Shown: positions 30,515 through 40,320 of the stretch, piece after piece
How positions within the stretch are numbered: position 1 is the first letter of the stretch
How the letters are laid out: the number at the start of each line of letters is the position of its first letter
Origin: Stagonosporopsis chrysanthemi
Lineage: Eukaryota; Ascomycota; Dothideomycetes; Pleosporales; Didymellaceae
NCBI GenBank assembly: GCA_022560025.1
Contig: JAFISE010000033.1
Coordinates: forward strand, 62,001-126,000
Length of the DNA stretch: 64,000 nt
Direction: 5' to 3'
Made by a program: the position numbers and the translations under genes
The notes under the pieces: generated by a model
The model's input: only the letters and a program-made list of their open reading frames with translations
The model's database searches: none
What the model was told of the DNA's origin: nothing

Positions 30515-31777
30515 ATGGCCGGGAACGTACGACAACCCATAGATATAGCCTCGCTAGAGCGATACATCGCTGCCAATGTCCCTGAGATTGCTATACCCAT
30601 TGACGTCAAGCAGGTGTGTAAATAAATCGTAGAGCGCACGATGGTAAACTAACGAGTGCAGTTCGGTTATGGCCAGTCGAATCCAACGTATCAACTCACA
30701 GACAAGAATGGCAAGAAGTTTGTGATGAGGAAGAAGCCCCCAGGCACGCTTCTCTCAAAGGCATGAGCAGGAATGAATGTCCGTGAATTGCATTAACAGG
30801 TCATAGACAGCACACAAGGTCGATCGCGAGTATCGCATCATCCACGCCCTCGAGAACACCGACGTCCCAGTCCCTAAAGCTTATGCGCTCTGTCAAGATG
30901 AAAGCGTCGTGGGCAGCGACTTCTACATCATGGAGTTCCTGGACGGGCGCATCTTCGAAGATCCAGCAATCCCCGACGTGACACCCGAGGAGCGGACGAC
31001 CATGTACGTTCAGCCCTTCCAGCACATTTCTTTCCCGTATACTGACTTACCAGGTGGCGTTCGGCCATAACCACGCTCGCCAAGTTTCACCGCGTGCAAC
31101 CCGCTTCCGTGAACCTCTCCTCCTACGGCAAGCCCACCGGCTTCTACAACCGCCAAATCGCAACCTTCAATACCATCTCCCAAGCCCAAGCCGCAACCAA
31201 GGACAAAGAAACCGGCGAGCCCGTGGGTAAAATCCCCCACCAAGACGACATGGTCACCTTCTTCAGCGACCCCGCCACCCAGCCTGCCGACAAAGGCACC
31301 TTCATCCACGGCGACTACAAGATCGACAATCTCGTCTTCCACAAGACCGAGCCGCGCGTCATCGGCATCCTGGACTGGGAAATGAGCACGATCGGCCACC
31401 CGCTGTCCGACCTGACCAATCTCCTCAGCCCGCACCTGACCGCCTCGTCCTCGAAAGCCAAATCCGTGGGGCGCGCACACGAGGGCTTCATCCCTGGCGC
31501 TACGCCCGGGCTGCCGACGCGCGAGCAGCTTGTCGCCTGGTACGTCGAGGTCGCGGGGTGGGATCCGCGCCCGGATCTGACGTGGGGTGATGCTTTTGCT
31601 ACGTACCGCAATACGATTATCATGCAGGGCATTGCGGCTAGGTATGCGGTGAGGCAGGCGAGCAGTGCGCAGGCGAAGGATTACGGGGCGATGATGAAGC
31701 CCTATGCGGAGGTTGCGTGGGATTTGGTGCAGGAGTACAAGAGGGGCCATACCAAGGATGGGAAGGCGAAGCTGTAG
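30515..31777 (+). CDS. APH/ACAD10-like phosphotransferase
   Basis: A 372-aa kinase-fold protein from exons 30515-30613, 30662-30760, 30807-31003 and 31054-31777. It belongs to the aminoglycoside-phosphotransferase-like group related to the kinase domain of ACAD10/ACAD11, for which 4-hydroxy-acyl phosphorylation is known in animals; the substrate here is unknown. Motifs are FGYGQSNPTYQL (glycine loop), FVMRKKP (ATP lysine), AHKVDREYRIIHAL, the catalytic loop FIHGDYKIDNLVFH and the metal-binding ILDWEMSTIGHPLSDL. Intron 2 (30761-30806) appears to begin with GC instead of GT. Introns 1 and 3 are ordinary (48 and 50 nt). No targeting sequence stands out. Confidence 0.87.
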
Positions 31778-32440
31778 TGCTGTAGTTGGAAATGAATTGG
31801 CGTTTTGCCTGGCACAATGGTCGGTATCTGCTAAGCTTGTGCTATGTCGTTAGGTGAGGTTATACAATGCTTCACTCGTGACTAGCCGTGTCGCAGGGTC
31901 GCAGGGAATGATAGTGTCGGACACACGACAACTCTGATGTATTCAACTTGAGGTAGAATTGCATTGAGGTGGAAGGCCACAAGAGTTGGTCGACTGGGCG
32001 TTCGACTGGGCTAAGCTAAGCTCTGTTATTACGTGAATCTTGCAAACGCTGAAGCGAGCCCGGCAACGGCTACAAAAGACGAGGCAAGCCGGAAGTGTTG
32101 GTATAATGTTGTATTGTGGCAGCTGTCTGCCATCCACACTTTTGTCTACACCGACTTCTTGGCCCAAATCTGCCAATTGAAGCAAAATCGTGTGATATGG
32201 TATCAATGTGCCGTCCTAATATGAAATATATGTCAATGCAAGTCCTCATGTCTCGACCTCTTCCAGGCTGGTTGGGAGAGGCATACTCATGAAGTATTTC
32301 GCCTAAACGCCATGCATGCCTTCTCCGCCAAAACTCTCCAGGCCATCCGTCTTTGTTTTACTTGTGGCAGCTGCATGCTTTCCGCGACGCTCGTGCCTCA
32401 GCGGCCGTGCGTTCGTCATGAGCTCCTGGCGGTAGCAAGA
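31778..32440. other. Convergent 3' intergenic region (kinase / SmG)
   Basis: 660 bp between two 3' ends. AT content rises near 32180-32240. No gene or repeat is seen. Confidence 0.55.
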
Positions 32441-32795
32441 TTACCGGCCGATCTTGGGAACGTCCTGGTTGATGCGGTCGAGGGCTTCGAGCATGACTAC
32501 GGCGTTTCCGCGAATAACGACCATGCCAATACGGACCTTCTCGCCGCCGGCCTTCTCCTCTAGTGCATCATCGAGAACGATGTTAAGGTAAACCTGTTGC
32601 TAATTAGCATATCAGACGCTTGTGGACGGAAGAGGCGCGACATACATCGTACCCGCGCAGGATGCCCATGACTTTGCGGCTGCCATTCAACTGGACGAGG
32701 ACGCGCTTCTCCAAGTACTGCACCTGTGTTAGCTAGGTCGATCTCGTTGAGCATAGTGGTCGCACCTTCTTTAGTTCAGGCTGCGCTTGAGGCAT
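32441..32795 (-). CDS. SMX2: Small nuclear ribonucleoprotein G (SmG)
   Basis: An 86-aa Sm-ring subunit of spliceosomal U1, U2, U4 and U5 snRNPs. Minus-strand exons are 32766-32795 (30 nt), 32646-32723 and 32441-32593, with introns of 42 and 52 nt. The product reads MPQAQPELKK, then YLEKRVLVQLNGSRKVMGIL and RGYD (Sm1), then VYLNIVLDDALEE and, in Sm2, IGMVVIRGNAVVMLEALD. The Sm2 signature IRGN is intact. Usual length is 76-80 aa, and the short extra C-terminus (INQDVPKIGR) explains the difference. It is divergent from NTR2, another splicing factor, sharing 240 bp. Confidence 0.93.
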
Positions 32796-33035
32796 ATTGG
32801 CAGATTTGCGGTACGCGACGGTCGTGCAGAGATTGGGTTTGTTGTGAAGGCGGGCGTCGAGCTGGTGCGGAAGCTTACAACGTCGAGTGGTGCACCTCAG
32901 CGGGTGTTTTCGACAGGTTCTTGGCGTGGAAATCACGCTAGTGCATCCATATCTCGTGAAGATGGAAGCCTCAACCTCGTGGCACGGCTTCACTCTGGTT
33001 TCTCTCGCCAAGGTTTCTTACCGCACAAACGCAAA
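32796..33035. promoter_or_regulatory. Shared promoter of SmG and NTR2
   Basis: A 240-bp spacer between the start codons of two divergent splicing-factor genes. The NTR2 frame stays open leftwards through this region to 32787 without a stop, so a longer NTR2 N-terminus overlapping SmG exon 1 is formally possible. The ATG at 33036 gives the conserved-looking N-terminus. Confidence 0.5.
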
Positions 33036-34373
33036 ATGAAGCGAGCAGGCTCTGGGCGTGTTGCGCGCAAGATTGGTGCCTATGACGACGACTCGGGCGA
33101 CAGCGCAAATAGCTCGCAGAACGAGGCACCGAAGCCCGGTAAGTTCCAACCTTGTCGCAAACTGCCAGCTCCCGTTTCTGACCTCAGTAGGCGCTCCGTG
33201 CTAACTCACGATGTAGTCTCGGTCGTAAAGCGACCCACATTGGGCAAGAACAAGAAGCGCTCCTCGCTGCGCATATCATTCGGGCCTGGCGAATCTGATG
33301 CCAACGACGGTGACGAGTCGAGCGATGCTGTGGTCACACCAAAGAAGTCAAATCTGAGCAGGATAGCACTGGAGAAAAGCGCGCAGTTACGGGCAAGGTC
33401 GCCACTGATTCAAGGCGCTGGTGCTTCAGAAGATGAAGGGAGACCTTCCTACAGCAAGGACTACATAGCGGAGCTGCGGAGCTCAACGCCCACAACGCCC
33501 AAAGACTTCAAACCATCTGCTGAAGAAGAGGAAGAGTCGCGTGCGCTCGACATTGCTTCAAAGTTTGGACCCGTAGCGACGCTTCCTATCGAGACGAACT
33601 CGGCAATTCCTACCGCTGCTGAGATCGAGGAAAAGAAAGCGCGGCGAAGACGCCTCGCCCACGAGGAGAAAGCGTACGAGGATGATGCCGAGCGCCCGTG
33701 GGCATCTGATGACGAAGGCGAGGACGACTTCCGTATGAGGCGCAACGAGATCTCCCTCCGCGCTAAGGACAAATGGGGCGAGACGCGCTTGATTCACGAC
33801 GACGAGGATATCGCTGAAGGGTTCGACAATTTCGTAGAGGACGGCCGGATATCGTTAGGTCGAAAATCCGAACGGGAAGCGCAACGCAAACGACGTGCGG
33901 ACATGGCTGAGCTTATCAAAGATGCAGAAGGCCCGGGCTCCGACTCTGAAGACTCTGAAGAAGAGCGCAACACGGCTTTTGCGGCTGCACAAGTGCGCGC
34001 TGGGCGCTATGGACAGAAAGTTGAGGACGAGGAAGATGGCACGAAGACCCCACCCAAGGTCACACCGTTGCCAGATCTAAACGAAGTGTTGGAGAGTCTG
34101 CAGATTGATATCAGCACGAAGCAGCAACGCAAGGACCTGATCCTGAGCAAACTTCAAGAGCTGAAGGATGACAGGATCCGGGTTGAGGAGCGGAAGAAGT
34201 TCCTCCAGGAGCAGCTGCAGAAGACAGGTGAAGAGTATGAGAAGCTAAGGGCTGAATCAGGGTTGCCTGCCCTGCCAGCTAACGGTGACGGGAAGCTGAT
34301 TACTGAGAGAGGTTTAGATAGTCTAGGTACTACGCCACTCGGCGGGATGTCAAGCGAGGATTCGGACTCTTGA
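33036..34373 (+). CDS. NTR2: Nineteen-complex-related protein 2 (NTR2), spliceosome disassembly
   Basis: A 419-aa protein from exons 33036-33138 and 33217-34373. The 78-nt intron is a multiple of three, so intron retention would keep the frame open; it has GTAAGT, a GCTAACTC branch and TGTAG. The start MKRAGSGRVARKIGAYDDD and the block VKRPTLGKNKKRSSLRISFGP are typical of the NTR2 family (PF15458). The middle is acidic/basic and disordered, and the C-terminal third is a coiled coil (RKDLILSKLQELKDDRIRVEER). In yeast, Ntr1-Ntr2 recruits Prp43 to release the intron lariat, and Ntr2 is reported to contact Brr2. BRR2 lies only 6 kb to the left. Confidence 0.85.
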   Translation: MKRAGSGRVARKIGAYDDDSGDSANSSQNEAPKPGKFQPCRKLPAPVSDLSRRSVLTHDVVSVVKRPTLGKNKKRSSLRISFGPGESDANDGDESSDAVVTPKKSNLSRIALEKSAQLRARSPLIQGAGASEDEGRPSYSKDYIAELRSSTPTTPKDFKPSAEEEEESRALDIASKFGPVATLPIETNSAIPTAAEIEEKKARRRRLAHEEKAYEDDAERPWASDDEGEDDFRMRRNEISLRAKDKWGETRLIHDDEDIAEGFDNFVEDGRISLGRKSEREAQRKRRADMAELIKDAEGPGSDSEDSEEERNTAFAAAQVRAGRYGQKVEDEEDGTKTPPKVTPLPDLNEVLESLQIDISTKQQRKDLILSKLQELKDDRIRVEERKKFLQEQLQKTGEEYEKLRAESGLPALPANGDGKLITERGLDSLGTTPLGGMSSEDSDS

Positions 34374-35535
34374 TGTACGTGGAAGCGCTGAGGGAACGGA
34401 CGTGTTTTGCACTCGTACGATTCAGTAACCTACGTACCACGTGCCCCTCGAAGCAATGATATAGCAGTTTGCAATATTATTATGATCTCTGCTATACAAC
34501 TCTCTAAATCACATAAGTGAAAAAACAATCTTCATGGTCCTAGAACTGCCATCACTAGTACGAGTCGCTTTGGAGCTTACCGGGGAGGTCCTCGTTGACA
34601 AAAGAGTCCAGATCGGACCATTCTTTGGCGATACGACATCTGCTAAGAATCCCGAAGAGCCAAATCTCTTATGTGGAAGGTTTGCTAACTAGAGTTATCA
34701 CTCAAACGACATGCCACGTTGCGGTATCTACGCTCATCAGCTGTACCAGGTATATTCGAGCCATCTGGAGAAGGACGAAATGTCGTCTTTGCACGATTCC
34801 CGATGCTCGGGAGTACTCTGATGCGATGTGTTCTAGGCTACATGGATTCAACGTTCTGAGTTGTGCGTGATTGAGATCTGTCCCTCGTTCATCGCAGCAT
34901 CGACGAGATTCCGAGGCAATGATCAACATCGAACTTTCGACATGTGAAGAAGCTCAAGAAGTCTGTGACCTGTATAACAACACGGGCTCTAAAGGGTCCA
35001 TCAGGAAACCGCCAATGAAAGCTGTGGGAGCATCATGGGATTCAGGCCATAATCGAGCACATTTCCAACCACGCGATTATGGCTCTGCAAAAGACACGAA
35101 CTTTGAGTCGATAAGATATGTAGTTCAAGTTCTCCCACCTGCCTCTGCTGGAGAAATCGATTTAATTGTAGAGCTAAAGAAGCTGACGGTCATCAGATGC
35201 AGAATGACATGTATCAGAAGTGGCTCCTGGGTAGGATTGATGACCGTGGGCTCTGACGTACAGAGAGGGATAACGATAGTAGGACGTGGGCATACCAGTC
35301 AATCTTGCATTACTGTGAGGCTCAGAGGTCCAAAGGGAACCTTTCAAATGAGCGTTGGCTCCTACGCTCCCATGACGGCTCGGCTCGCAAATCCGCATGA
35401 GATGTAACATACATCCTTGTAACGCCATATTTCACGCCCTAGAACCATAATATACAACACAGTCCCCAAACTCCATACTCATAACGTTCTCGATATCGAC
35501 ACAGCATATCGTACACCTCCTACCTTGCACTCAAC
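34374..35535. other. 1.16 kb intergenic with one unexplained open frame
   Basis: 3' flanks of NTR2 and CMC2 on either side. A 163-codon ATG frame (34919-35407, plus strand) begins MINIELSTCEEAQEVCDLY. It matches no family I know, and a frame of this length is expected by chance in a window this size. An orphan gene cannot be excluded. Confidence 0.45.
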
Positions 35536-35901
35536 CTAAACGCCCTCTGCCTCCGGGCCCCTCTCGTCCCTTGCCCCTAACCTCTCTTGTCGCTCCGCCT
35601 CAGTATATTTGCCCTCATCCAGCTCCGCCCAGACCTTCTTGATGTGTTCTCTCTTCTCCCGCGCCACCTCGCGGTTCTGCCGTGTCCGCTCAAGTCGTAG
35701 CCCGCGTAGGCACATGTTTACTTTGTATTTCGCGTCCGTGCAGTTGCCGGTTACTTTCCAGAGGAAGCCGCGTGCATGGCATTCTTCGAGGGCTGCAACA
35801 ACACCGGCACAGCCTGGAGCGTGTTAGTGGGTGTGTGGGCCGTGAGCCGAGTTGCAGGACGTACTCTTCTGCACTTCTTCTGTGTGTAGATGGGGATGCA
35901 T
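35536..35901 (-). CDS. CMC2: COX assembly mitochondrial protein Cmc2 (twin CX9C)
   Basis: A 104-aa protein from minus-strand exons 35865-35901 and 35536-35813, with a 51-nt intron (GTACGT, CACTAAC branch, CTCCAG). Splicing yields MHPHLHTEEVQKS, then the first CX9C helix (CAGVVAALEEC), HARGFLWKVTGN, the second CX9C (CTDAKYKVNMC) and LRGLRLERTRQNRE. Spacing and wording match Cmc2, an intermembrane-space protein imported by Mia40 and needed for cytochrome c oxidase assembly. The C-terminus is charged and helical. It is divergent from prefoldin subunit 2. Confidence 0.92.
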
Positions 35902-36293
35902 TGTCGGCGCACGGGTTTAGAGACAGAGAGCGACTGGCGGTGGAGCAGCTGTAAGGAGCGAGGTGTACTTCGTACTGCAGAGAGGGAAATGTAGTGGCGT
36001 GAAGTCGAGATGCCGATATCATCCAATCGGCATCCCAAGATTTCGTGAATAGGCCCAAGCGTTGAACAGCGACCTTCAACAGCACGCGAATGAGGCGCAA
36101 AGTCACATGTTCTGTGATTTGCACATAGCACTCATACAAACCTATTTCCTCCGCAATAACAACGTTACAGTTGGATTGGCTATCTGCAACTGAACGTTAC
36201 TGCGTTTGTGTGTGAGCTGCAAAGTTTCACGACACCACCGAGCCTCCCCGCAACCAGGCGCGAGCCTCTACCTTCACATCGCCAATATTCAAG
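35902..36293. promoter_or_regulatory. Shared promoter of CMC2 and prefoldin subunit 2
   Basis: A 392-bp spacer between divergent start codons. No gene is seen inside; the minus-strand frames here are shadows. Confidence 0.5.
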
Positions 36294-36846
36294 ATGGCGT
36301 CGAAAGCGCAGCTAGACAAGCAGCAGCGTATGAGACAAATTCCAGATCAAACGTCAATGTTGTCATCTAACAGACCACAGAACTGCAGACCACATATCAA
36401 AACTACAAAACCACACTGCAAAACATCGCTTCCAAGATCGGTGATATTGAGCAAGAAACAGAAGAGCACAAGTAGAGCTCCCCTTCCCGTTATCTTCTAT
36501 CAGTCCTACATCCAGAGTCCCTCCCATCGCTTCGAAGTACTATCAGCTAACAGCTAAGGCTCGTCCTCGAGACCCTCGAGCCCCTACCCGGAGACCGCAA
36601 ATGCTTCCGGATGATCAATGGGGTGCTCGCCGAACGAACAGTCGCAGACATTGTGCCGATTCTGCAGACGAACCAGGATGGGCTAAAGAAGACGCTTGAG
36701 GAGCTGGTGAAGCAGTACAAGAGCAGGCAGGATGAGATGGAGAAGTGGAAGGTCAGTGTTCGATGTATGAATGGGTATGAATTGATTGTGCTAACTGCAA
36801 GTAGAAGAAGAATAACGTTCAGGTTGTGCAGCAGCCAGGGCAGTAG
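36294..36846 (+). CDS. GIM4: Prefoldin subunit 2 (Gim4)
   Basis: A 119-aa beta-type prefoldin subunit that delivers nascent actin and tubulin to the CCT chaperonin. Exons are 36294-36327, 36381-36471, 36559-36751 and 36805-36846; introns are 53, 87 and 53 nt. The product reads MASKAQLDKQQ, LQTTYQNYKTTLQNIASKIG, IEQETEEHKLVLETLEPLPG, DRKCFRMINGVLAERTV and ends KKNNVQVVQQPGQ. The HKLVLETL...GDRKCFRMINGVL core is diagnostic of PFD2. Two acceptors sit only 7 nt or less after a CTAAC branch-like site (ACCACAG and CTAAG), so nearby alternative acceptors should be checked. Confidence 0.93.
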
Positions 36847-37309
36847 GGTGGCAGTATGAAGAGAGCTTGAGATGGACATGTGAAGTCTGCAAGAGCAAGA
36901 GCTGGGGTTGAGAGAAGGCATCATTCGTGTGCGAAGCTTCGAAACGACGTGCAGCAAGGTCCTATACACTCCGAGTCTGCTTCATGGTGTCGAGAGTTAC
37001 GACTGCACTCTGGACTTTTGCCGAACAAGTGGCATTTGCGATCTCATGGAATCGCGCGTGTCTTAGAAGGAGATCTCAAAAAGCTACTCCTTGATTCTTA
37101 GAGATCGAATACACAGCATCAGAATTGCATGTCAAAAATCTATCAACAAACGCACATCACGTTCACTGCCCATGAAATGCCATAGAAATGACCCCTGCAC
37201 TACCCCGCCAACCATACGTATCTGCCCCACCATAACTGCTTTCTCGCGACCGTCACCGCAACCTCCACAACCTACAGAGCTCCAGCCTCAACCACAACAA
37301 ACACACATC
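36847..37309. other. Intergenic between prefoldin 2 and TMA22
   Basis: 460 bp holding the 3' flank of GIM4 and the promoter of TMA22, which is C/A-rich and T-poor near 37180-37310. No other feature is seen. Confidence 0.55.
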
Positions 37310-38112
37310 ATGGCAGACACACTACCGGTCAAGGTCACATACTGTGGCGGTAAGAGAGCACCCACAGTCATCCTCTGCGGTTGCTAACGTGACGCAGTAT
37401 GCACACTACCACCAGAAGTAGGTACGAGCCCGGCACGCGTCTCGCGCGACGAGCGACTAACACAACCCCTCAGTACTGCGAATTCGGCGGGACAACAAAG
37501 AAGTGTGAAGAATGGCTAGAGAATGCACATCCAGACATGCACGCAAAGCTGTACTCACAAGGTACGTCCCCACGCTCGTCACCACCTCAACAGCACCACC
37601 TCTCCACCCAGTCTCCCCATCGCACACCCCAAGCACATATCCGAAAGAAAAAAACACCCCTAAACCCCCTCACAGAAGCCCTCGCCCAAAACCTCTCCAC
37701 GCTCTCGGTCGAAGCCCAAAAGCGCGCCGAAAAAGACGCCGCAAAGAAAGCCACCAAAGCCGCGACAGCGGAGAAGCGCGAGGCCGAAACGCGCGCCAGC
37801 TCCAAAATCACCATCAAGCGCATCGAGCGCAACAAGCGCAAGTACGTGACGGCCGTGTCCGGGCTGGAGGCGTTTGGGCTGGACATCAAAAAGGTCAGCA
37901 AGGACTTTGGCAAGAAGTTTGCGACAGGCGCGAGCGTCACCAAGCTGCCCGGCGGCGGCGAGGAGATTACGGTGCAGGGCGATTTGAGCGAGGATATCGA
38001 GGAGTTTATTCTCGACAAGTACAAGGATGTTCCCGAGGGGAATATTGAGCTGGTTGAGGATAAGAAGAAGACGAAGGGGGAGAAGGCTGCGGCGAATGTG
38101 CCGGCGCAGTGA
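37310..38112 (+). CDS. TMA22: Translation machinery-associated protein 22 (DENR homologue)
   Basis: A 194-aa protein that, with MCT-1/Tma20, recycles 40S subunits and promotes re-initiation. Exons are 37310-37349, 37398-37417, 37474-37561 and 37676-38112; introns are 48, 56 and 114 nt. Exon 2 is a 20-nt micro-exon encoding CTLPPE. The N-terminal zinc-binding region reads VTYCGVCTLPPEYCEFG and KKCEEWL. A Lys/Ala-rich helix follows, and the C-terminal SUI1 domain shows SKITIKRIERNKRKYVTAVSG, LDIKKVSKDFGKKFATGAS and GDLSEDIEEFI. The Cys pattern is complete only when the micro-exon is included, which supports the model. Confidence 0.94.
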
Positions 38113-38328
38113 GGGTTTGTTTGGGGCGGGGAAGAAGAGCATCGGCGTTGAGTGTGAGGTATGGGCGTGGGCGGTAAATGGCGCAGAAAGGGGAAAATCG
38201 TAGCATTTGCACGCGTGTACATTGATGAAACAATGCACAAGAGAATTCCAGCTTACTCGTGACTATATCGAGTTGCAGCAAAGAAGCTGGGGAGTAAGGA
38301 TCAGGTCGTTTGAGTCTATTACCTACGC
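38113..38328. other. Convergent 3' ends (TMA22 / ALG12)
   Basis: A 216-bp spacer between convergent genes; no feature is seen. Confidence 0.55.
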
Positions 38329-40138
38329 CTATTTCATCTGGTTCCTCAGGATATTGATTCTCGGCTCCATCCTGACCTCGACCCAATATCCCCCCAACAC
38401 TCTCTGCCTCAACATCCCCTCCAGCGCCTTCCACGCCCCAGCAACCTTCTCCGTCCAATCCCCACCTACCACACCCGCTTCAACACCCGCTACACCCTCA
38501 CCAACCTCCCCCCCACTCCTCTCTCCCGGCTTCAAAACCCTCACGCCCCCAAACCCATACACCACGCTCGCCACCTCCCAGCTCCCAATAACCTTCTCCG
38601 GCCTCTCCGCAAGCACGTAGTCGAAGCGCGCCCAGAACAGCGGGTCGCGCAGCACCACGGGATCCTCGGTCTTGTCGTACGCCCAGCTGCGCTGCCGCAC
38701 GGCGTTGTGCGCCTCGAGCACGTCGAAAATCGTCTGCGGGGCGCTGTGCAGCTCCAGGAAGCGCGTGACGCCTGTCTGGCACGCGAGGTTGTCGGCGTAG
38801 ACGGCTAGGTGCGAGGACGGCGGGTGCGGAACGGCGGTGTGCAGGCGCTGCAGGGCGGTGGCGCCGGGGTAGTTGAGGGAGGAGAGGGCGAGGAGGGCGG
38901 TGGAGGCGGCGAAGGAGAGGACGAGGGAGGATGCCAGGAGTAGGGAGAGGAGGGCGTAGGCGGTGGATTTCGAGCGCCGGGTCCAAATCCATGCGGCGCC
39001 GGCGCTGGCAATGCCGGTCAGGCCTGGGAGAGCGTAGATGATGAAGCGCCATTCTTTGTGCGGGAGGAAGCTGTACAGAGCGACGAAGGAGAGGAGCGGT
39101 GCGAGGAGGTCGAGACTGCGGCGCCGGGTGGCGGCGTTGAGAACAGCGACCGGGATGCAGAGGAGGTATGTGAGGGGGTTGAGGAGGAGGCGGGGCAGCG
39201 CGTTGGAGAAGTAGAAGTGCCATGGCGACACGCCCCAGTCGGCAGAGTGGCCTTGGATGGTGTTGTAGTAAAAGGCGACCCATTCAGGCCAGAGCGGGAA
39301 GGACTGCCAGAAGAAAGAGTCGATTGAGACAGTACACAAAAGGCCTATAACTAGTCCGCTGGCGCCGGCCGGGATGATGACTTTGATAATGGAGACGCGC
39401 TGGGTGACGAGGAGGTAGAGCGTGATGGTGCCCACCAAGATGGCCAGTTCCGAGCGGAAGACGATGCCAGCAACAGTCAGGAGGTAAAGACAGAGTCTAA
39501 TCCTCCGATTGAAGTCCTCTCTGCTGAATGCCACGGCGTGTGCATTCAACAGAGCCCGGAGCGCGAAGTTGCCTGGCGGAGTCAGTCCTGGGGAAGATCA
39601 ACGCAGTCTGGCAGCATACTGAGCACGAACGCAAACATATTCGGCAGCGTCCGCGACGCATAGTAAATGACATGGAACTGGCTTGCCTGCAGCAGCGCAA
39701 ACCAGATGCCCGCCGTCGCGCCAAAAGACCTCTGCACTGCTCTTCCAAACGCAACGAGCGCAAACGCATTGCACAGCCCCAGTATCCCCCTCACTGCGCA
39801 ATCATCAGCCACCCGCTCTTTGCCTCGAAACATCACTCATCCTGACCTAAAAACTGCATGTGCGCGGCATCGTTCAAGAAGCCAGCAACCGGGCGTGCCA
39901 ACCCGCTTAGAACCAACGCCCCAGCAAACGTTCGCGGCACGCTCCCCGGAAACGAAACATGATCATAGTTCGCAGCAAAGAACTGGTCCGCATTGCTCCC
40001 CGGAATGCCGTGGATCAGGATATCGTGCGCGGCCTGCATGTTGAACGACTCCTCGACCTTTGTGTACGGGGCCACGACGAGGTGGAGCAGGATGAACGCT
40101 GGAAGTAGCACGAAGAACGGCCATGTCGGGATGGCCAT
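38329..40138 (-). CDS. ALG12: Dol-P-Man: alpha-1,6-mannosyltransferase ALG12
   Basis: A 569-aa multi-spanning ER membrane glycosyltransferase (GT22) that adds the eighth mannose to the lipid-linked N-glycan precursor in the lumen. Minus-strand exons are 39847-40138, 39620-39793 and 38329-39572; introns are 53 and 47 nt. The start MAIPTWPFFVLLPAF opens the first membrane segment. The luminal acceptor loop KVEESFNMQAAHDI and the family signature LPHKEWRFIIYALP are both present. About 9-11 hydrophobic segments follow, and the C-terminus is soluble, typical for the family. The gene is head-to-head with PFA4. Confidence 0.9.
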
Positions 40139-40320
40139 CTTGCCGGCCTGGAAGCGCTGAAGGCCTTCGAGCGCGCAGGGGGATGGGCAGATGGGGGATG
40201 GGGGATGAGCATATGCACATGCAACATGCATGAGACATTGCAGTGGAGTCGCCCGTCACGTGCGCGCGCGCACGACCGCGACGGTCGCAGCGGCGCTCGA
40301 ACACGGCTCCTACACAAAGC
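40139..40320. promoter_or_regulatory. Shared promoter of ALG12 and PFA4
   Basis: Only 182 bp separates two divergent start codons, so both promoters must overlap. A GCGCGCGC-type alternating stretch lies near 40261-40280. Confidence 0.55.

Noticed and set aside
38498..39283. Long alternative minus-strand frame inside ALG12
   Set aside because: An Arg/Pro-rich shadow of the GC-rich ALG12 exon; the ALG12 frame carries all family motifs.
40139..40231. ALG12 extension of 31 residues to an upstream ATG at 40231
   Set aside because: The extra residues are His/Pro/Cys-rich and unlike a membrane-protein N-terminus; the start at 40138 leads directly into the first membrane segment and leaves room for the shared promoter.
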